From Helicoverpa zea (lineage: Eukaryota > Arthropoda > Insecta > Lepidoptera > Noctuidae), in assembly GCF_022581195.2 (NCBI RefSeq), contig NC_061479.1, positions 992,001-1,056,000 of the forward strand: DNA of 64,000 nt, in the 5' to 3' direction. The notes beneath the pieces are model-generated. The model was not told the origin of the DNA, searched no databases, and saw only the letters and a program-made list of their open reading frames with translations. Below, one piece after another: positions 29,590 to 42,759 of the stretch. A program made the translations under genes and the position numbers. Within the stretch, counting starts at the first letter, position 1, and every line of letters starts with the position of its first letter.

Positions 29590-32500
29590 CTAAGGTTGTA
29601 TATCATATGCCTCCTGAGCAGCAGTACTGATGGGAGGTATACTCTTCAGGGTCGAGTCCAGCAGTTCCACTGAGGATGTCAAGGTCTGGCTGTGGCTGTA
29701 GAGCGTCCAGAGTACCAGGACTATGAAGAGAGCCTTGATGAAACGATCGGCTATGTAGCGGCTGGAAGAAAATAAGAGATTTTGGTCAGTTTTCTATATC
29801 TTAAAGTTTACCAAAGTTCGGTAATCGGTGACCAATTTTTTTTTGAGAGTATACATATTGCTTGCAATAGTGCAACGCACACGTGCTGCAAAAAGTCGGT
29901 CAGAAAATCCTAGTTTCTGACTACAAAAAGTCTGACGTGGGTGGGCTTTTCTGTCTTATTGGTTTATTAACGTCTCGTGGTTTGATAAAGACTTCAATAA
30001 TAGGTATGTGTACCTTTATCCAAATTCTGACAAATACTCTACTGAAAACCGCCTAAAATCGGTTCAGTCAAACGTCATATAATTGAGCACAGACAAACAT
30101 ACATATCTATATGTCTGTCACACAGAGAACCGCCTTTTTTTGAAGTGTCTAACAGATCAATCGCAACAACCATTTTTTGAAGTCAAACACAAGAAGCTTA
30201 AACACTTTCTATAATTGCTTTGACTCTTAATCATCATCATCATCATCTCAGCCATAGGACGTCCACTGCTGAACATAGGCCTCCCCTTAGATCTCCACAG
30301 ATACCTGTTGGAGGCGACCTGCATCCAGCGTCTTCCGGCGACCTTTATAAGGTCGTCTGTTCACCTACTACACTACAAGATTTAAAAAAACTCACATCTT
30401 ATGCAACTTCCTAGCCCTCGGCAGATTAGCAGGATCCTCTTTACAGCAAAACTGTCTAGTCCCCAGCACGTAATTCTTCAAATACTCATCAGGATCCAAC
30501 TGTGAAGGATCTGTGTAGAATGTATCGTTTTCTTGTGACGTGATCCGAGTTCGAAGACTCTTGTAATTGTCGTTTCTGAAGTGCCATTCTTTGGTCGTGT
30601 AATATTGGAGAACGTTGAGGCCATGGCTGATTCGTTTTTGGAGGTTTATCATGCTGAAAAGAAAGGTTGCTTTTTGAAAAATTACCATAAAGATTTTCGG
30701 CAGCCGGAAGCTCGGATCAAAGGAAGTAATGTGAACAATACTATTAATTTCGACAATAGGTACTGCTTTATAAGCTTGATCAAACTATCGGTAGAAGTTT
30801 GGAATGAGCTCTGAAGATGTTATTTTTAAGATGACGTCAAATAGAGAAGTTAGAAGAAGGTGGCATAAGTTTTGAAATTGGGATCAGGGGCCCGATTCTT
30901 CTAATTTTACTTAAGCGACATACGATTCACGTTCGACTCGATTCGACTGAGATCCAATCCCGACTCAATTACGATTGAAGCCTATGTGGCATTCCGCTAT
31001 TTTTTCATTCATTCAATAATGAATCATTTTGTCAGCAAATGATTTACGATAGCAAAATGATTGTACAGCAAACTGCCGTATAGACCAAAATCACCAGAAT
31101 AGCAGACCAATCGCACACCAATCAAATGTCAATCGAATACGATTGGTCTTTTATTAGTAGCAGAATGCCCGATATGGTCAAAACGGCTATTGCGATCATA
31201 TTGCGATTCGATTTCTATTCGATTTTGACATTATTAACTTAGGAGAATCGGGCCCCAGGATAGGACACGAGGATCATGTTGTAGGGAAGACCATGAATGG
31301 ATGGCATAAAGGAAGGGGACGCCATTGAAGGATGGATTGTGTGGACCAAAAGACGATATTGCTTCAGGTTTGGAATAAGATATTCTACGACAGCCAGAAA
31401 TAATAAACTGGGACAAGGGAATGGGAATAATTATATTATTGATGAAGATAAGATCCTAAAGGGTGTTCAATCGGTGGATTTCTACAAACTCCCTGTACTT
31501 TGCATTGCGAATAGAGATTGAATTTTTACATGAATGGAGATTGTATTTTGAATTAAGTCTTAATCTCTTATCGCAAAAACAAAAGATAGGCTATAAAAAT
31601 CCAGAAAACCAAACAGCACTTACAAAGTCTTCTTCCCCAACAAGAACAGCAGAGCATCCACTAGGTATGCCGGCACCACGTGACTGAGAAACACGTCGAG
31701 CTGATGCGCCAGCCGGTACGACTTGATGGAGCCGCCAGGGTACCAGAGAGCCACGGAGTACGGGAACTCGTTCACCCATTTCTCTCCTGGAAGAAGGGTG
31801 GGTATTTCAGAGTCAAAGTCAATCTTAAGTCTAAATCATTACAGTAATATTATAAAGACGAAAGCTTGGGAGTATGTGATTTATCATATGCATATAGCTG
31901 GACAAATTCTGATAAAATTTTATATGTAGGAGGCTGACCACTTATATTAAAACCTTGGCTCATTTTTAACCGCATGTAGGAAGAAGTTTTGTTGCTTGTT
32001 AATGTTTGTCACTTTTTCTTGCTACTAAACGGATTTTGATGCAATTTAGCAATGTAGTAACTCACAGGCTACTTTTTCCTGAGATTCACGGGGCGCAGGG
32101 AACAGTTCATTTAATTTAAAGTAATTTATGTTGTGATAAACTTACCTAATTGAATAATTTCTGCCCACGTCAAGTTGATGACTCCAGAAAGAGTTAAGTT
32201 ATACACCTGGGTCTCTTTGGGTCTGAAATTAAAAACAAAACAAAACGTGGCTTATTAAAAATCACCAGAGTCGATTTATCATAAGGTTAAGCAAAGCTCG
32301 GCGGTCGATTTCTCCATGTTTCAGTAATTGTTGGGTACCAGCTGTCATTTGTTCAACTTTTGCAGTCATTCTGGGCAGTTAGACTGGTAATCGGTCTTAC
32401 CAAGCGTTTTCCCAAGTACCAGTGTTGATTTCGACAGATAGGCAGTCCATATGGCACACTACATGCACAGCTGCATCAAGAAGACCCTACATAGTTAGGA

Positions 32501-35500
32501 AAAGGCTAGGCAGATGATAAAGAAGTATAGGTATACGTACTTATCAAGGGCAGTGACATAGCCGATAAGAATGCAAGCGTTGGCTACCACATCAACTGAA
32601 ATGGCGTCTGCTTTGTATGATGGCTCACAATGCATCGTTCGGATTACTCCTGCGAAAATAATACTATAAATAAGCCAATTTAGAGGAGTTTTGTGTTGAT
32701 CTTGCCTATGAATTTATCTGGGTGGAAAAATTACTGAATGTGAGACCTTCACACTACAAACTTATAGTCGGCTGACAGTTAATCAGACAGTTTCATCGGG
32801 CTCTTGTTCAGTATGAAGAAGAATGGTAGTACGCACATTACAAAGATCAGGTATTTACCCGCTAACAGACCGACTGAAAACTTTGACGGGAATGAAGATT
32901 TTATCAAAAAAAAACTGCCAACCATCGGGTCGTCAGTCGGCCAATTATATTCGCTTTGGCTATTCTTCTATGTATATATGTAAGACTGGTATATATATAA
33001 TTAAATTTGCAGGAACTTTATGAAAGTACCATGGACTTACCTTTACCACTACCTATAACTAATCCCGTTGGTCCGTTCAGGTTGTCCACCCAGCCTGGTA
33101 TGGGCTCCTTCCAAACAGCAGTTACTGTAAACATGACAAACATTGCTCGTTAAAAATTTAACTGCTCCTAAATTAGCTACTAGCTCTAGTAGTCGTTGTA
33201 ACAATTGCATGTCAGAGCCCGTCAGGCTGATATAAGAAAATTTTGACACTAGGGCTTGTTATACGTTTGAAGAAGAAGGCAAAGTTGCATGAGTGAGTTA
33301 TTAACTTATATCTATGTAAAATGTCAACCAAAAATATAATGAAATGCATAACAGAATTAAAGGAATAATATCGTAACTCCTATACAACTTTTCTAAGTTT
33401 GTATGTACTTTCTAAGTATATCTTAGACATCATTGGCTCTGTTTCAGATGACACGTTAAACTGTACGTTCCGGCTGTCATTGGCAGTCTTTACGGGTAGT
33501 CAGAAGCCAGTAAGTCTGACACAGTCTAACGAGGGGTATCGGGTTGCCCGGGTAACTGGGTTGAGGAGGTCAGATAGGCAGTCGCTTCTTGTAAAAGCAC
33601 TGGCACTCAGCTGAATCCGGTTAGACTGGAAGCCGACCCCAACATGATTGGGAAAAAAGGCTCGGTGGATGATGATGATTGTAACTCCTATGAGGTTAAG
33701 ACACTTTGTACTTACCTATAGAAGGTCTAGCGATGGCGACAGGGAACTTCCCGCTGTATTCATCCACCAGATCCTCCGTGATGGCTTTCGTGTAAGAGTA
33801 TGTGTTTGGCTCTGAAGATATAAGCCTGAAAAGAAGATCAAGTTTATATTAAGAAGCCAATACAATTTTCAGATTTACAGGTGTTCAAAGTTCTCCGCTA
33901 ACCCAGCATCTGATCGTCACTGCTTCGCCTCCAGAAGCCACTATCCTTCTGCATCCCTGTCGTGCTATTACGCAAAGAAAATGGGGCATATATGTATGTT
34001 TGGGGCATACAAAAGGATATAGAGTATTTTTTGTCCATGTATGGGACGTGTTTAGCCCTGGTACGTTCTACCAGTTGTGATCATCTTATACATATTTTTT
34101 TTTTCTATTATTCACTTTCGCACTAAATTCGACTATCTATTTGGATGATGGCATTATATATTTCTGTTCCCTAGGTCTACTTACTTAGGCTCCAAAAACT
34201 CCAGGGTCGGATCATCCATCCACTGCACCAGATCCATGATCTTGCGCGGAGGGTGTACTGCTCGGTATACCCGCTCCTCCAAGACCTCCAGATCACAGCG
34301 GCAGTAAGCTGTCGAGAGGTGCACGAACACCTGAGAGGATGAAGAGGATCTGGTTAGATTCAATGTTAGTTACCAAAAGAATGGTCCTCATAATCTTGTG
34401 AAACTACCGATGTTTTCAATACACTAAATAATAATAATAGCGGCCAGACCTATTTTCTTATTTATGGTGGCTGTTCTCAAAGAAGATCAGCCAGCTGTGC
34501 AGAACATACTATTGTGCACGACCACGAAAAAGGGGCACTTTCTATTCCTTCACTCCTATAGCCCGATGATGTAGTACTAGTATAGGACCTGTCTTCTAGA
34601 CAAATTGTACAGCAGGCATTAGTTAATGGTAGAGTTAACCTACCTCTAAGTTTTGCATACTCTCAGCGAGGGTCAACATTCTCAGAGTTCCAGATGTATT
34701 CATGTTGACTGCATCCTTCAGCTTTTGGTCAAATCTGTGCAGACAAATACACATTATCAAATAATCATCATCTTCTTCTCTAGGAAAAGAACTCCTAATA
34801 TATTTGTAGTCGGTGTAATATGTTTTTCCCTTCCATCCCTCTTTTCTCATCCACTACCTTCTTATTCATGTCATCTTTTATTCATTATTATTAAATAGGC
34901 TATATTGTCTCTTCTACTTCTTAATTTCCATGCAGACTGCAATCCTTTAGTCAGCCGAAATTTTGATTTGGCTCTAAACCAGTATGGATCGCGAGATAGT
35001 CTGTGGGGAAGCTATCTAAGTCTTCTCTCTAGAACTTCATTGAACTGAGGGCATTTGCCCCTTACATAATATTTTTTTGACTTTAACCATACCTGACACA
35101 GGCTGCACTATGGAATATAATGTTACATTCTTCTCGCAGTAGTCTCTTATCGTCTTCTGAGATACCGAGACCCTCTTCTGTGATGTCACCGTTTATTATT
35201 CTAAGCTTCTTGAACCCTTCTGGATTCTTCTCACGCAGCATGTCGAAGACCTGTGGAGAAGGAATTTGAGGAGAAGTTTTTATTTCGGTGTTTGAAGAAG
35301 TTGAAATTATGACAGGTTTTGAAAAAGGAGAAGTTAAATTAGACCGATATAAGATAACATTTGTACTTCTAATATACTTCCTCAGGTATAATAAAGAGGG
35401 ATGTTTGTGTTTGATTGTTTTATGTGTTTGGATAGACTCCGAAACTACTGAACTGATTTGAAAAATTCCTTTACTGTTGGAAAGCTACACTACCCCCTGT

Positions 35501-37749
35501 AACATAGTCTATATTTTGTCCCGGTACCGACAATAGTTCCCACGGGACACTGGTAAAATCGCGGGAATCAGCTATTTTAAAAGAAACTGTCAGCCAACTA
35601 TCGGCCTACAGTTTAGTCTGCAATATGCCTACAATGATTCATTGATTCCATTCATGTAATGGAATGATATTAATGGCGAGAATATTTTGAGATGGTTCAT
35701 TGTAAGTTTGTTGCGTCATGGCGTCTAACTATGTATCATGCTAGCAGCCTTTTTTGATAAGATCTATAATCAATATGACGCATGTTCTACGCAAATATTA
35801 TAAATGCGAAAGTAAAGTCATCTTTCTGTCGGCTTTTTACTAATTACCATTTTGTAACACCTTTCATGTAACTGTATTCATGAGCAAACTGCAAATATTT
35901 TTTTTTTTACTTTGACTTTCACGCCAAAACTTCTGAACCGATTTACATTAAAGATATGCAGTTTAGAGCTTGTGAAAGGACATGGGTTTCCAGCGTGAGG
36001 AAATATCAGACTTTTACTGACTAAAACCCATCATGTTCCTTCTTAAGCCCTTTTATATACCAAGGCTGCGGTAACTCGCGCGAACAATTCCGCAGCCCCG
36101 GCGTGAGGAGAAAGTTTCAGGTATATTATTGAAGATGGTTTATGTTTCTATCGTGAGCAAGTAATTTCTTCATCAGGACATGGTACATACCTGCTTGCTG
36201 CAGAGATCCTTGAGCCTCTCCTCAGCTGAGAGTCCTTTCTTCTGCCTCATCAGCAGGTACAGTGCCTTGAGGTCTGGCAGGCTCCGGAGAAGTTTCTCAA
36301 TCAGCGCCTGAAAATGATCATTAGGCATTTGAAGATAAAAAAACACAAATATTTACAATAGGCTGATAAACCAGCACTTTTTGAATGTCAAAAACAAAAG
36401 ACGACCCCCAAAACGACCCATACTAAAACCATACAGACAGAATTGTGTTGCTGGGGAGTTTGTTTCACCACTTCTTCGTCCCAGCAATAACACATAGGAA
36501 GTGGTGAAGGGCGGGCGTCTTGGGGGCTGTCTTTTGTAAATTTGACCTTCAAAAAGTGCTGATTTTCAGCCTATTTTGAATATATGATTTTTTACTTTTA
36601 CTCGTCATGACAAGATGGTGACATAATTTGACTTCACCAATGTTGCTCAACGTTATGATCGATCGATATGCTGTAACTTAGCCAACGACAAAAACTAACT
36701 AACTTTAGCTACCTAGCTAGCCTAAGCTAACGACAAAAACATAATTATATAGTAAAACTAGATGTACTTAGCATGGGGTAAGGAAAGATGAGCTGAAATG
36801 CCATAATGCAGGTAGGTCAGACGCCTTCTTCTAGCTCAAATTTGTACTCTGGGCATGACCAAAATAATCAGTTTCGAGTGACCTAGCAAGGCGTACGGGT
36901 TCTTTTGAGACATCTGTCAACGATTATTGGTATTCCAAAAAAAAATTGGGTCCAAAGAAGGCGTATAAGGGCGAAGACAGTAACGTTCGTCGTGCCCCGA
37001 ACACCCGCATTTCGGGGCGTTACTTTCTTAGGAGATTTTCCGTTATGGCACCTCCGCTAGTCATTTTATTCTCTATGGTACCTAGTAACTTGTAGGTATG
37101 AAGAATCAACGCATGTGTTCTGGTAGCAGATTAAATAACACGTTCACTGGACCGAAACAAAACAAAGCAACGTAAACAGTAGTTTAGTTAATAACTGCAT
37201 ATTTAAGCTTTCCACAAAACCACCACATTGCACATTATATACGGTGATGCAGCTACTACCAAATCCATATTTATCAACCTATTAAAAGGTACCTGAGCCG
37301 TGGTGGCCTAGTAGGTAAAGAACCAACCTCTCGAGTATAAGTGTGGGTTTGGTTCCAGGTCAGGCCAACACAAATTTTCTTAGTTGTCTGTAGGTCCCGG
37401 CTGATATCGACCATCTTTGGCAATCATTACATAGGCCAGTAAAATCTGACAGCCAATGTTACCAAGGCGTGTTGGGTTACCCGGGTAACTAGGTTGAGAA
37501 GGTCAAATAGGCAGTCGCTCCTTGTGGCACACTGGTACTCAGCTGCATCTGGTTAGACTGGAAGCCGACCCTAACATAGTTGGGTATGGGCTGGGCAGAT
37601 GATGGTAAGGAGCAGTTTCTTATAGTTAGTATCTTCGTAAGTAGTTTAGTATTATATATCTATGTCAAGGTTACCTTGCCAACGAAGCCAGTTCCTCCAG
37701 TGAGGAAGATCGACTTCCCGCGATAAAACTCTTCCACCGTAGGCGCCAT
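29590..37749 (-). CDS. fatty acyl-CoA reductase A (FAR-A), 12 coding exons, 519 aa
   Basis: Coding exons (minus strand): 37749-37675, 36307-36191, 35250-35093, 34734-34644, 34330-34185, 33825-33716, 33124-33041, 32649-32541, 32222-32146, 31786-31624, 30653-30396, 29761-29590. All junctions are GT-AG and all phases agree, giving 1560 nt. FARs use NADPH to reduce fatty acyl-CoA to fatty alcohol at the ER or peroxisome. Visible signatures: Rossmann motif TGGTGFVGK (residues 17-25), HSAACVRF, STAYCRC, active site Y205-S-Y-T-K209, IARPSI, GWVDNLNGPTGL, the LWYPGGS and QYYTTKEW blocks of the FAR_C region, and a C-terminal membrane helix (FIKALFIVLVLWTLY) followed by about 35 residues. The length is normal and there is no disablement. 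The start ATG follows a splice acceptor (TTTTCAG) and nine 5' UTR bases, so at least one upstream non-coding exon exists. Confidence 0.93.
30220..30345 (+). mobile_element. repeat K in FAR-A last intron
   Basis: (ATC)n then TCAGCCATAGGACGTCCACT, GAACATAGGCCTCCCC. A common lepidopteran dispersed repeat. A relative lies at 55015-55110, and a reverse scrap at 39410-39470. Confidence 0.7.
30886..31258. mobile_element. MITE family D in FAR-A intron
   Basis: CAGGGGCCCGATTCTTCTAA to TTAGGAGAATCGGGCCCCAG, about 370 bp, with GAT on both flanks. Intact TIRs. Confidence 0.87.
32340..32515 (+). mobile_element. SINE family 1, degraded
   Basis: Recognisable TTGCAGTCATTCTGGGCAGTT...TAGTTAGGAAAAGGCTAGGCAG. 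One of the oldest copies here. Confidence 0.6.
32760..32950. mobile_element. MITE family N (GTCGGC TIRs)
   Basis: TCGGCTGACAGTTAATCAGAC at the left and CTGCCAACCATCGGGTCGTC at the right. The interior (GAAGAATGGTAGTACGCACA, ACAAAGATCAGGTATTTA) equals the reverse of 53570-53755. Confidence 0.75.
33385..33685 (+). mobile_element. SINE family 1, headless
   Basis: From CTTTTCTAAGTTTGTATGTA through CGGCTGTCATTGGCAGTC to ATTGGGAAAAAAGGCTCGG then GATGATGATGAT. Lies in a FAR-A intron. Confidence 0.85.
34465..34600 (-). mobile_element. SINE family 3, diverged
   Basis: GGTGGCTGTTCTCAAAGAAG, ATCAGCCAGCTGTGCAGAAC. Confidence 0.7.
35385..35580. mobile_element. repeat of the CCGCGGTTTCACCCGCG class
   Basis: CTCCGAAACTACTGAACTGA...TTGTCCCGGTACCGACAATAG...ATCGCGGGAATCAGCTA. 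Confidence 0.65.
35995..36110 (-). mobile_element. R1-type LINE 3' end, subfamily 2, diverged
   Basis: CATCATGTTCCTTCTTAAGCC and AACTCGCGCGAACAATTCC mark subfamily 2. Confidence 0.7.
36355..36595. mobile_element. two facing repeat H pieces
   Basis: A reverse scrap (ATAGGCTGATAAACCAGCAC...) faces a forward copy (AATTGTGTTGCTGGGGAGTT...GCTGATTTTCAGCCTATTTT), giving a long inverted structure. Confidence 0.75.
37291..37615 (+). mobile_element. SINE family 1 with tRNA head
   Basis: GTGGTGGCCTAGTAGGTAAAG (box A type) and GGGTTTGGTTCCAGGTCAGG (box B type), then a shortened stem and the whole 3' body ending GATGATGG. The head is right but the stem has lost about 60 bp. Confidence 0.85.
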
Positions 37750-37809
37750 GCTGGTAATCTGAAAACAAAACAATAATAAATTAAGTAAAAACTACATCTA
37801 ATACATCAT

Positions 37810-37900
37810 CATCTTCCTGCCCTTATCCCAATTTTATTAGTGGTCGGCGCAGCATGTCTTCTCCTTCCATACTCTTCTATCTGCCGTCATCTCAGAAGTA
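37810..37900 (+). repeat. short repeat L
   Basis: CCTGCCCTTATCCCAATTTT...GTCGGCGCAGCATG. Confidence 0.65.
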
Positions 37901-37959
37901 ACATTCTTTTCAGCCATGGTCGTAATCCCTTTGAAGGGGTCCATCTTACGTATATTAAA

Positions 37960-38155
37960 GATCTTTATCTGCCTGATCTCTCTCTGGTGGTGTCGGATTG
38001 TCGTCCCATCGCGCTATGAGAGTGAAGGAATAGTGAGTGCACCTGTGTCCAAGCAAATGTGCGTGCACTATAATATTATTGTGTCCTGTGCAGCTGGCTG
38101 ATCTCCTTACATGTGAACAGCCGCCGTGGCTTACAATCGGCTAGGAGGACATTAT
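37960..38155 (+). mobile_element. SINE family 3, 3' part
   Basis: CTCTCTCTGGTGGTGTCGGATT...GTGTCCAAGCAAATGTGCG...AATCGGCTAGGAGGAC then ATTATCATCATATTA. Confidence 0.82.
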
Positions 38156-39180
38156 CATCATATTATGGAGTGCAATAAACGAATATGACTTATGTGAATA
38201 TGGCATTTATAGATTCCCAAGTAAACTCAGTATCATAAGAATATTCATTATTATTTATTTTATTTTAAAGTAGTCACTAACATAGTATAGCTACTTTACT
38301 CGAGTTATTTTTGAGTAATTACTCATTTATATGTGCATGTTAATTTACTTATTCTTTAAATATCGTTGGGTTTGTATTTTTGTAATATTGCAGTTTATTT
38401 CCTATTAAGATTAAAAAACTAAATAAACTAATTTTATTCCAAATACAAGGTTAGTATGTAAAAAAAAGATATTTGCGTAAAAACCTCACAAGGACGTGGG
38501 ATTTTGCTAATAGGTAGGTACATAATATTTTAAGATCCTACTAATTAGAACTATTAACACTATAAAGAGCACATATTTATTTGTTTGTCTTTAGTGGTAA
38601 AGGCTCCAAAACTATTGAAACGATTTGAAAATTCTTTCACTGTTGGAAAGCTACACTATTCGAGTAACATAGGCTATATTTTATCCCGGTACGGACAGTA
38701 GTTCCCACGGGACGCGGGTGAAACCACGTGGAAAAACAGCTCGTGTTTTATAAAAGCCACAAAGGATTTTCCGTCATACCAGGGTACCGTATCCAGTAGT
38801 TCATAGACCTAGTGAACAATAATCGCGCTATGCGTCTACTAGACCAACGGGGCAGATTACGCACGGCAGTCTATAATACAGTAGTTTGAAGCAAAAAAAC
38901 TATCAGTTGGGTATAATAACAGTTACTCAATAAATTGGGTAACTAGACAGCTTACTGGGGTTACGCGTAATCTATACTAATATTGATGAACAGTTTGTTT
39001 ATTTGCTAGAACGCGCTAACCTTAGGAACTATATGTAGGTCCGAATTTTCAAAATATTTTAAAAATTACTTCTTTATTTACGTAGATATTTACATTAGAC
39101 AATATATTCACATTACATATTACTAGATATAAAAATAAAAGGGAAATATTAAAACTATGTATCATAGTACTCATTTAGAA
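38155..39180. other. no gene seen, FAR-A upstream DNA
   Basis: AT-rich. Only a repeat of the CCGCGGTTTCACCC class at about 38560-38745 is recognisable. Confidence 0.55.
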
Positions 39181-40492
39181 AATTATTTCACCCGCGTCCC
39201 GTGGGAACTAATGCCCGTACCGGGATAAAATATAGCCTATGTTACTCGGGAAGAGTGTAGCGCCCCAACTGTGAAAGAATTTTCGACAATTACGTAACTT
39301 GAAACGCGGGACATAGGTATGTTTACATGGGGGTATTTTTGGTGCCCTAAGCGTGAAGAAGTTCCAGATTTTGTGTCATATTTTAGACAGTCCGATAAAA
39401 AAATATGACACAAAATGGCCAGCAGTGGACTGCGATAGGCTAATGATGATGATGATGATGATAAAAAAATATCAAAGATTAAAAAGGTGATCAAACTTAC
39501 AACCACAGACGATAAAATACTTTTCATTTGACCTACCTACACCTACATAACACAGGTTATTGCAGTAACTTAAAACTGTAAATTTTTTGTGTAAATAATC
39601 AAAAACTTGGCATCATTTTCTCTCTTGAAGGTTACCAAACATTTCATAATGGTTACATTTTGGTTACATTATGATGGTTGTAATTTTTTTTTTTGTGAAA
39701 ATCTTGATTCCAATCAAAGTTTTCAACCGGCTAGGTAATATCACTACCATTCGTCTCCAAACTGATTTATGAGCCAATTTATGAGCCCAAAAAACTATCG
39801 GACCACTAAAAGTTTGGAGTGTGTTGTATTTCTAAGTGACCATCATCACTTTTGACGCTGACCATACCTGCACGATTTTATGCTTCACTAGGTATTGTAT
39901 CATGATCGCAAATCGCTTTTTTCTGTTATAATAGTCTTGATTATGAGCTCTTTATTACCAGAAAAATAATCTTCTTCATCACACGTACTTATTATAAAAC
40001 TGAAGAGTTTGTTTTTTTTTTCAACTCAATTATCTCAAAAAAGACTGGTATCACTTGAAAAATCTTTCAGTATTACATAGCTCATTTATTGAGGAAGGCT
40101 ATAAGCTACTTTTAATCCAGGTTTTTGCAGAAGTTTCAACGGTATATGGGTGAAACCGCAGAAGGTAGTCAGTCGATATAACGAAACCAATAACTTCATA
40201 CGAATACCAAAAAAAATGCTTCATACATTATGAATCAACAATACCTTTCGATATAATAGCAAAAAATCATTTTCTTAATATCCGTCCGCAACTAATAATT
40301 GGACAAACATTGCTATAATATCCTGTGAATTTCATCAATCAAGGGCCGGCTGACAGGTTGTTAGGCTGCACGCATTTTGATGCGATTGCCAGCCAAGATA
40401 GGGTAGGAGTTCCTTGGGTGTCGTTAGGTGAGATATGGTACAATGGCACTCGGATCATAGTCAAGGGTTTTTATTTCATATAGACCTATTAC

Positions 40493-40895
40493 AGGGGCCC
40501 GATTCTCCTAATTTTACTTAAGCAACATACGATTCACGTTCGACTACGAATACTACGATCCAATCCCGACTCGATTACGATTGAAGCGTATGTGGCATTC
40601 CGCTATTTTTTCTTTGAAATAAACGTTTTTATCCTTTTCTGTCATTCAATAATGAATCATTTTGTCTGCAAATGATTAACTATTGCAATATGATTGTAGA
40701 GCAAACTACCGTATAGACCAAAATCACCAAAATAGCAGACCAATCGCAAACCAATCGAATGTCGTTGGAATACGATTGGTCTTATATTAGTAGCACAATG
40801 CCCGATATGGTTAAAACTGCTATTGCGATCATAATATTACGATTCGATTTCTATTCGATTTTGACATTATTAACTTAGGAGAATCGGGCCCCAGG
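40493..40895. mobile_element. MITE family D
   Basis: CAGGGGCCCGATTCTCCTAA to TTAGGAGAATCGGGCCCCAG, about 400 bp, both TIRs intact. Confidence 0.87.
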
Positions 40896-40944
40896 TGCTT
40901 TAGAAATGTCAATAGCTAGTTGCACGGTTCCAAAGAGTGAGTCC

Positions 40945-41105
40945 TTTTTTTTAACGACGCCAAAAATCATCGAATGACTCCTCCCGCTGTGGGTTGGCAG
41001 CGATGAGGGAGTGTCAGACTCTTACTGACTAAAAACCGTCGTGTTCCGTCATAGGCCTTTTATGTACCAGCGCCGCGGTAACTCTTTCGGACAATCCTGC
41101 AGAGT
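40945..41105 (-). mobile_element. R1-type LINE 3' end (family B)
   Basis: TTTTTTTTAACGACGCCAAAA to CTTTCGGACAATCCTGCAG. Fifty bp from the MITE D copy. Confidence 0.85.
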
Positions 41106-41214
41106 GGGTCTTATGGAGAAGAACCGGCAAGAAACTCCATAGACACTCTTTACAAAAAAGAAGTTTTTACAATATTTTATAGATTGACTCCGAGAAAATA
41201 TATTGCAAAAGTAT

Positions 41215-41610
41215 TTTTGGTGGCCCAGTTAAAGTAATCTCGTCTCAAGTACGAGTATGCGGGTTCGATTTCAGGTTAGGTCACCAATGTAACTTTACTA
41301 AATTATATGTAGGTTCTACCTACCTACTTTCTAAGTGTATTTTTGACTACCATTAAGTCTGTACCCTGCAATAGGCTGATGACAAGCAGGCCGGGTAGAA
41401 ATCACTTTCTCAAGGCAGGCTGTAGTCTTTAAGTTGGTGATTAATACACCCGTCGCATCGGAGAGCACGTAAATGTCGGTCCTGCGCCTGATCTCTCTCC
41501 GGTCGTGTCGGATTCTCGTCCCATCGCGCTATGAGAGTGAAGGAATAGTGAGTGCACCTGTGTCCAAGCAAATGTGCGTGCACTATAATATGTCCTGCGC
41601 AGTTGACAAA
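41215..41610 (+). mobile_element. SINE family 3 with worn tRNA-like head
   Basis: A box-B-like GGGTTCGATTTCAGGTTAGG at about 41268 starts a degraded head. The body GCATCGGAGAGCACGTAAAT...GTGTCCAAGCAAATGTGCG is at 41455-41605. Confidence 0.65.
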
Positions 41611-41934
41611 TATTTTTAATACATACTTTTAATATATACTTTCATGGAAAGATTTTAGGTATTACATAAAAGGTATATGAACTCAAACAGTATAGAATAA
41701 TGAACATTATCATAATTGATTTACCTGTGAACTCGAAATATTTTACGTTAAATTATAAACTTCCATTAAAATCTTTGCATATATCAATAATGTATTTATT
41801 TAAATACGTACGATGCAAAAAGTACATACGTGGTATCAAAAATTACAATGGATAGTGAGGTCATAATGTCACTCATTTTCGCTTTTATAAATCACGAATA
41901 ATAAAATATAAACTTATATTTTATGCAATTTCAT

Positions 41935-42135
41935 CATCCTCCGAGCCTTTTTCCCAAACTATGTTGGGGTCGGCTTCCAGTCTAACCGGATTCAGCTGAG
42001 TACCAGTGCTTTACAAGAAGCGACTGCCTATCTGACCTCCTCAACCCAGTTACCCAGGCAACCCGATACCCCTTGGTTAGACTGGTGTCAGACTTACTGG
42101 CTTCTGACTACCCGTAACGACTGCCAAGGATGTGA
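41935..42135 (-). mobile_element. SINE family 1, 3' part
   Basis: CATCCTCCGAGCCTTTTTCCC to ACGACTGCCAAGGATGTGATG. Well preserved. Confidence 0.85.
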
Positions 42136-42166
42136 TGACGATTTTATGCAATTTAATACGGTTTAA

Positions 42167-42227
42167 AAATAAAGTACGGTATAAAAATAAACATATATCA
42201 TGTTTATTTTTATACCGTACTTTATTT
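42167..42227. repeat. perfect 28-bp AT-rich hairpin
   Basis: The arm starts AAATAAAGTACGGTATAAAA (42167-42194), loop ATATC, and the exact complement is at 42200-42227. Confidence 0.9.
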
Positions 42228-42374
42228 AAAAAAAAAAACGTAAAGGCTCCGAAACTATTGAACCGTTTTGAAAAATTCTTTCACTGTTGAGAAGCTACAT
42301 TATACCCTGGTCACATGTCGAGTTCCTCCATAATTTGGAAGGCTAGATTAATTGATGGGTCAAGGTTGTCATTT

Positions 42375-42585
42375 GAACATCTTTGGCAGTCGTTACGGGT
42401 AGTCAGAAGCCAGTACGTCTGACAACCAGTCTTACCAAGGGGTAGCGGGTTGCCCGGGTAACTGGGTTGAGGAGGTCAGATACTTAGGCAGTCGCTCCTT
42501 GTGCACGGGACCTTTGCTGCATCTGGTTAGACTGGAACTCCGACCCCAACATAGTTGGGAAAAGGTTAGGCAGATGATGATAATA
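42375..42585 (+). mobile_element. SINE family 1, 3' part
   Basis: CATTTGAACATCTTTGGCAG to AGTTGGGAAAAGGTTAGGCAGATGATGAT. Confidence 0.8.
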
Positions 42586-42759
42586 GGTAGCCCATTCATC
42601 AAGGAAGGCTATAACATGCCACCTTTTATCCGAGTGCGTGGAGTAGTTCCCATGGGAATCGGTTTAAAACCACCGGTTATTAGTGCATCATAATATAGAA
42701 CAGTATGGATCATCAAACACAAACTGAAAATTGAATCATCTTATCAGTCATTATCATCT

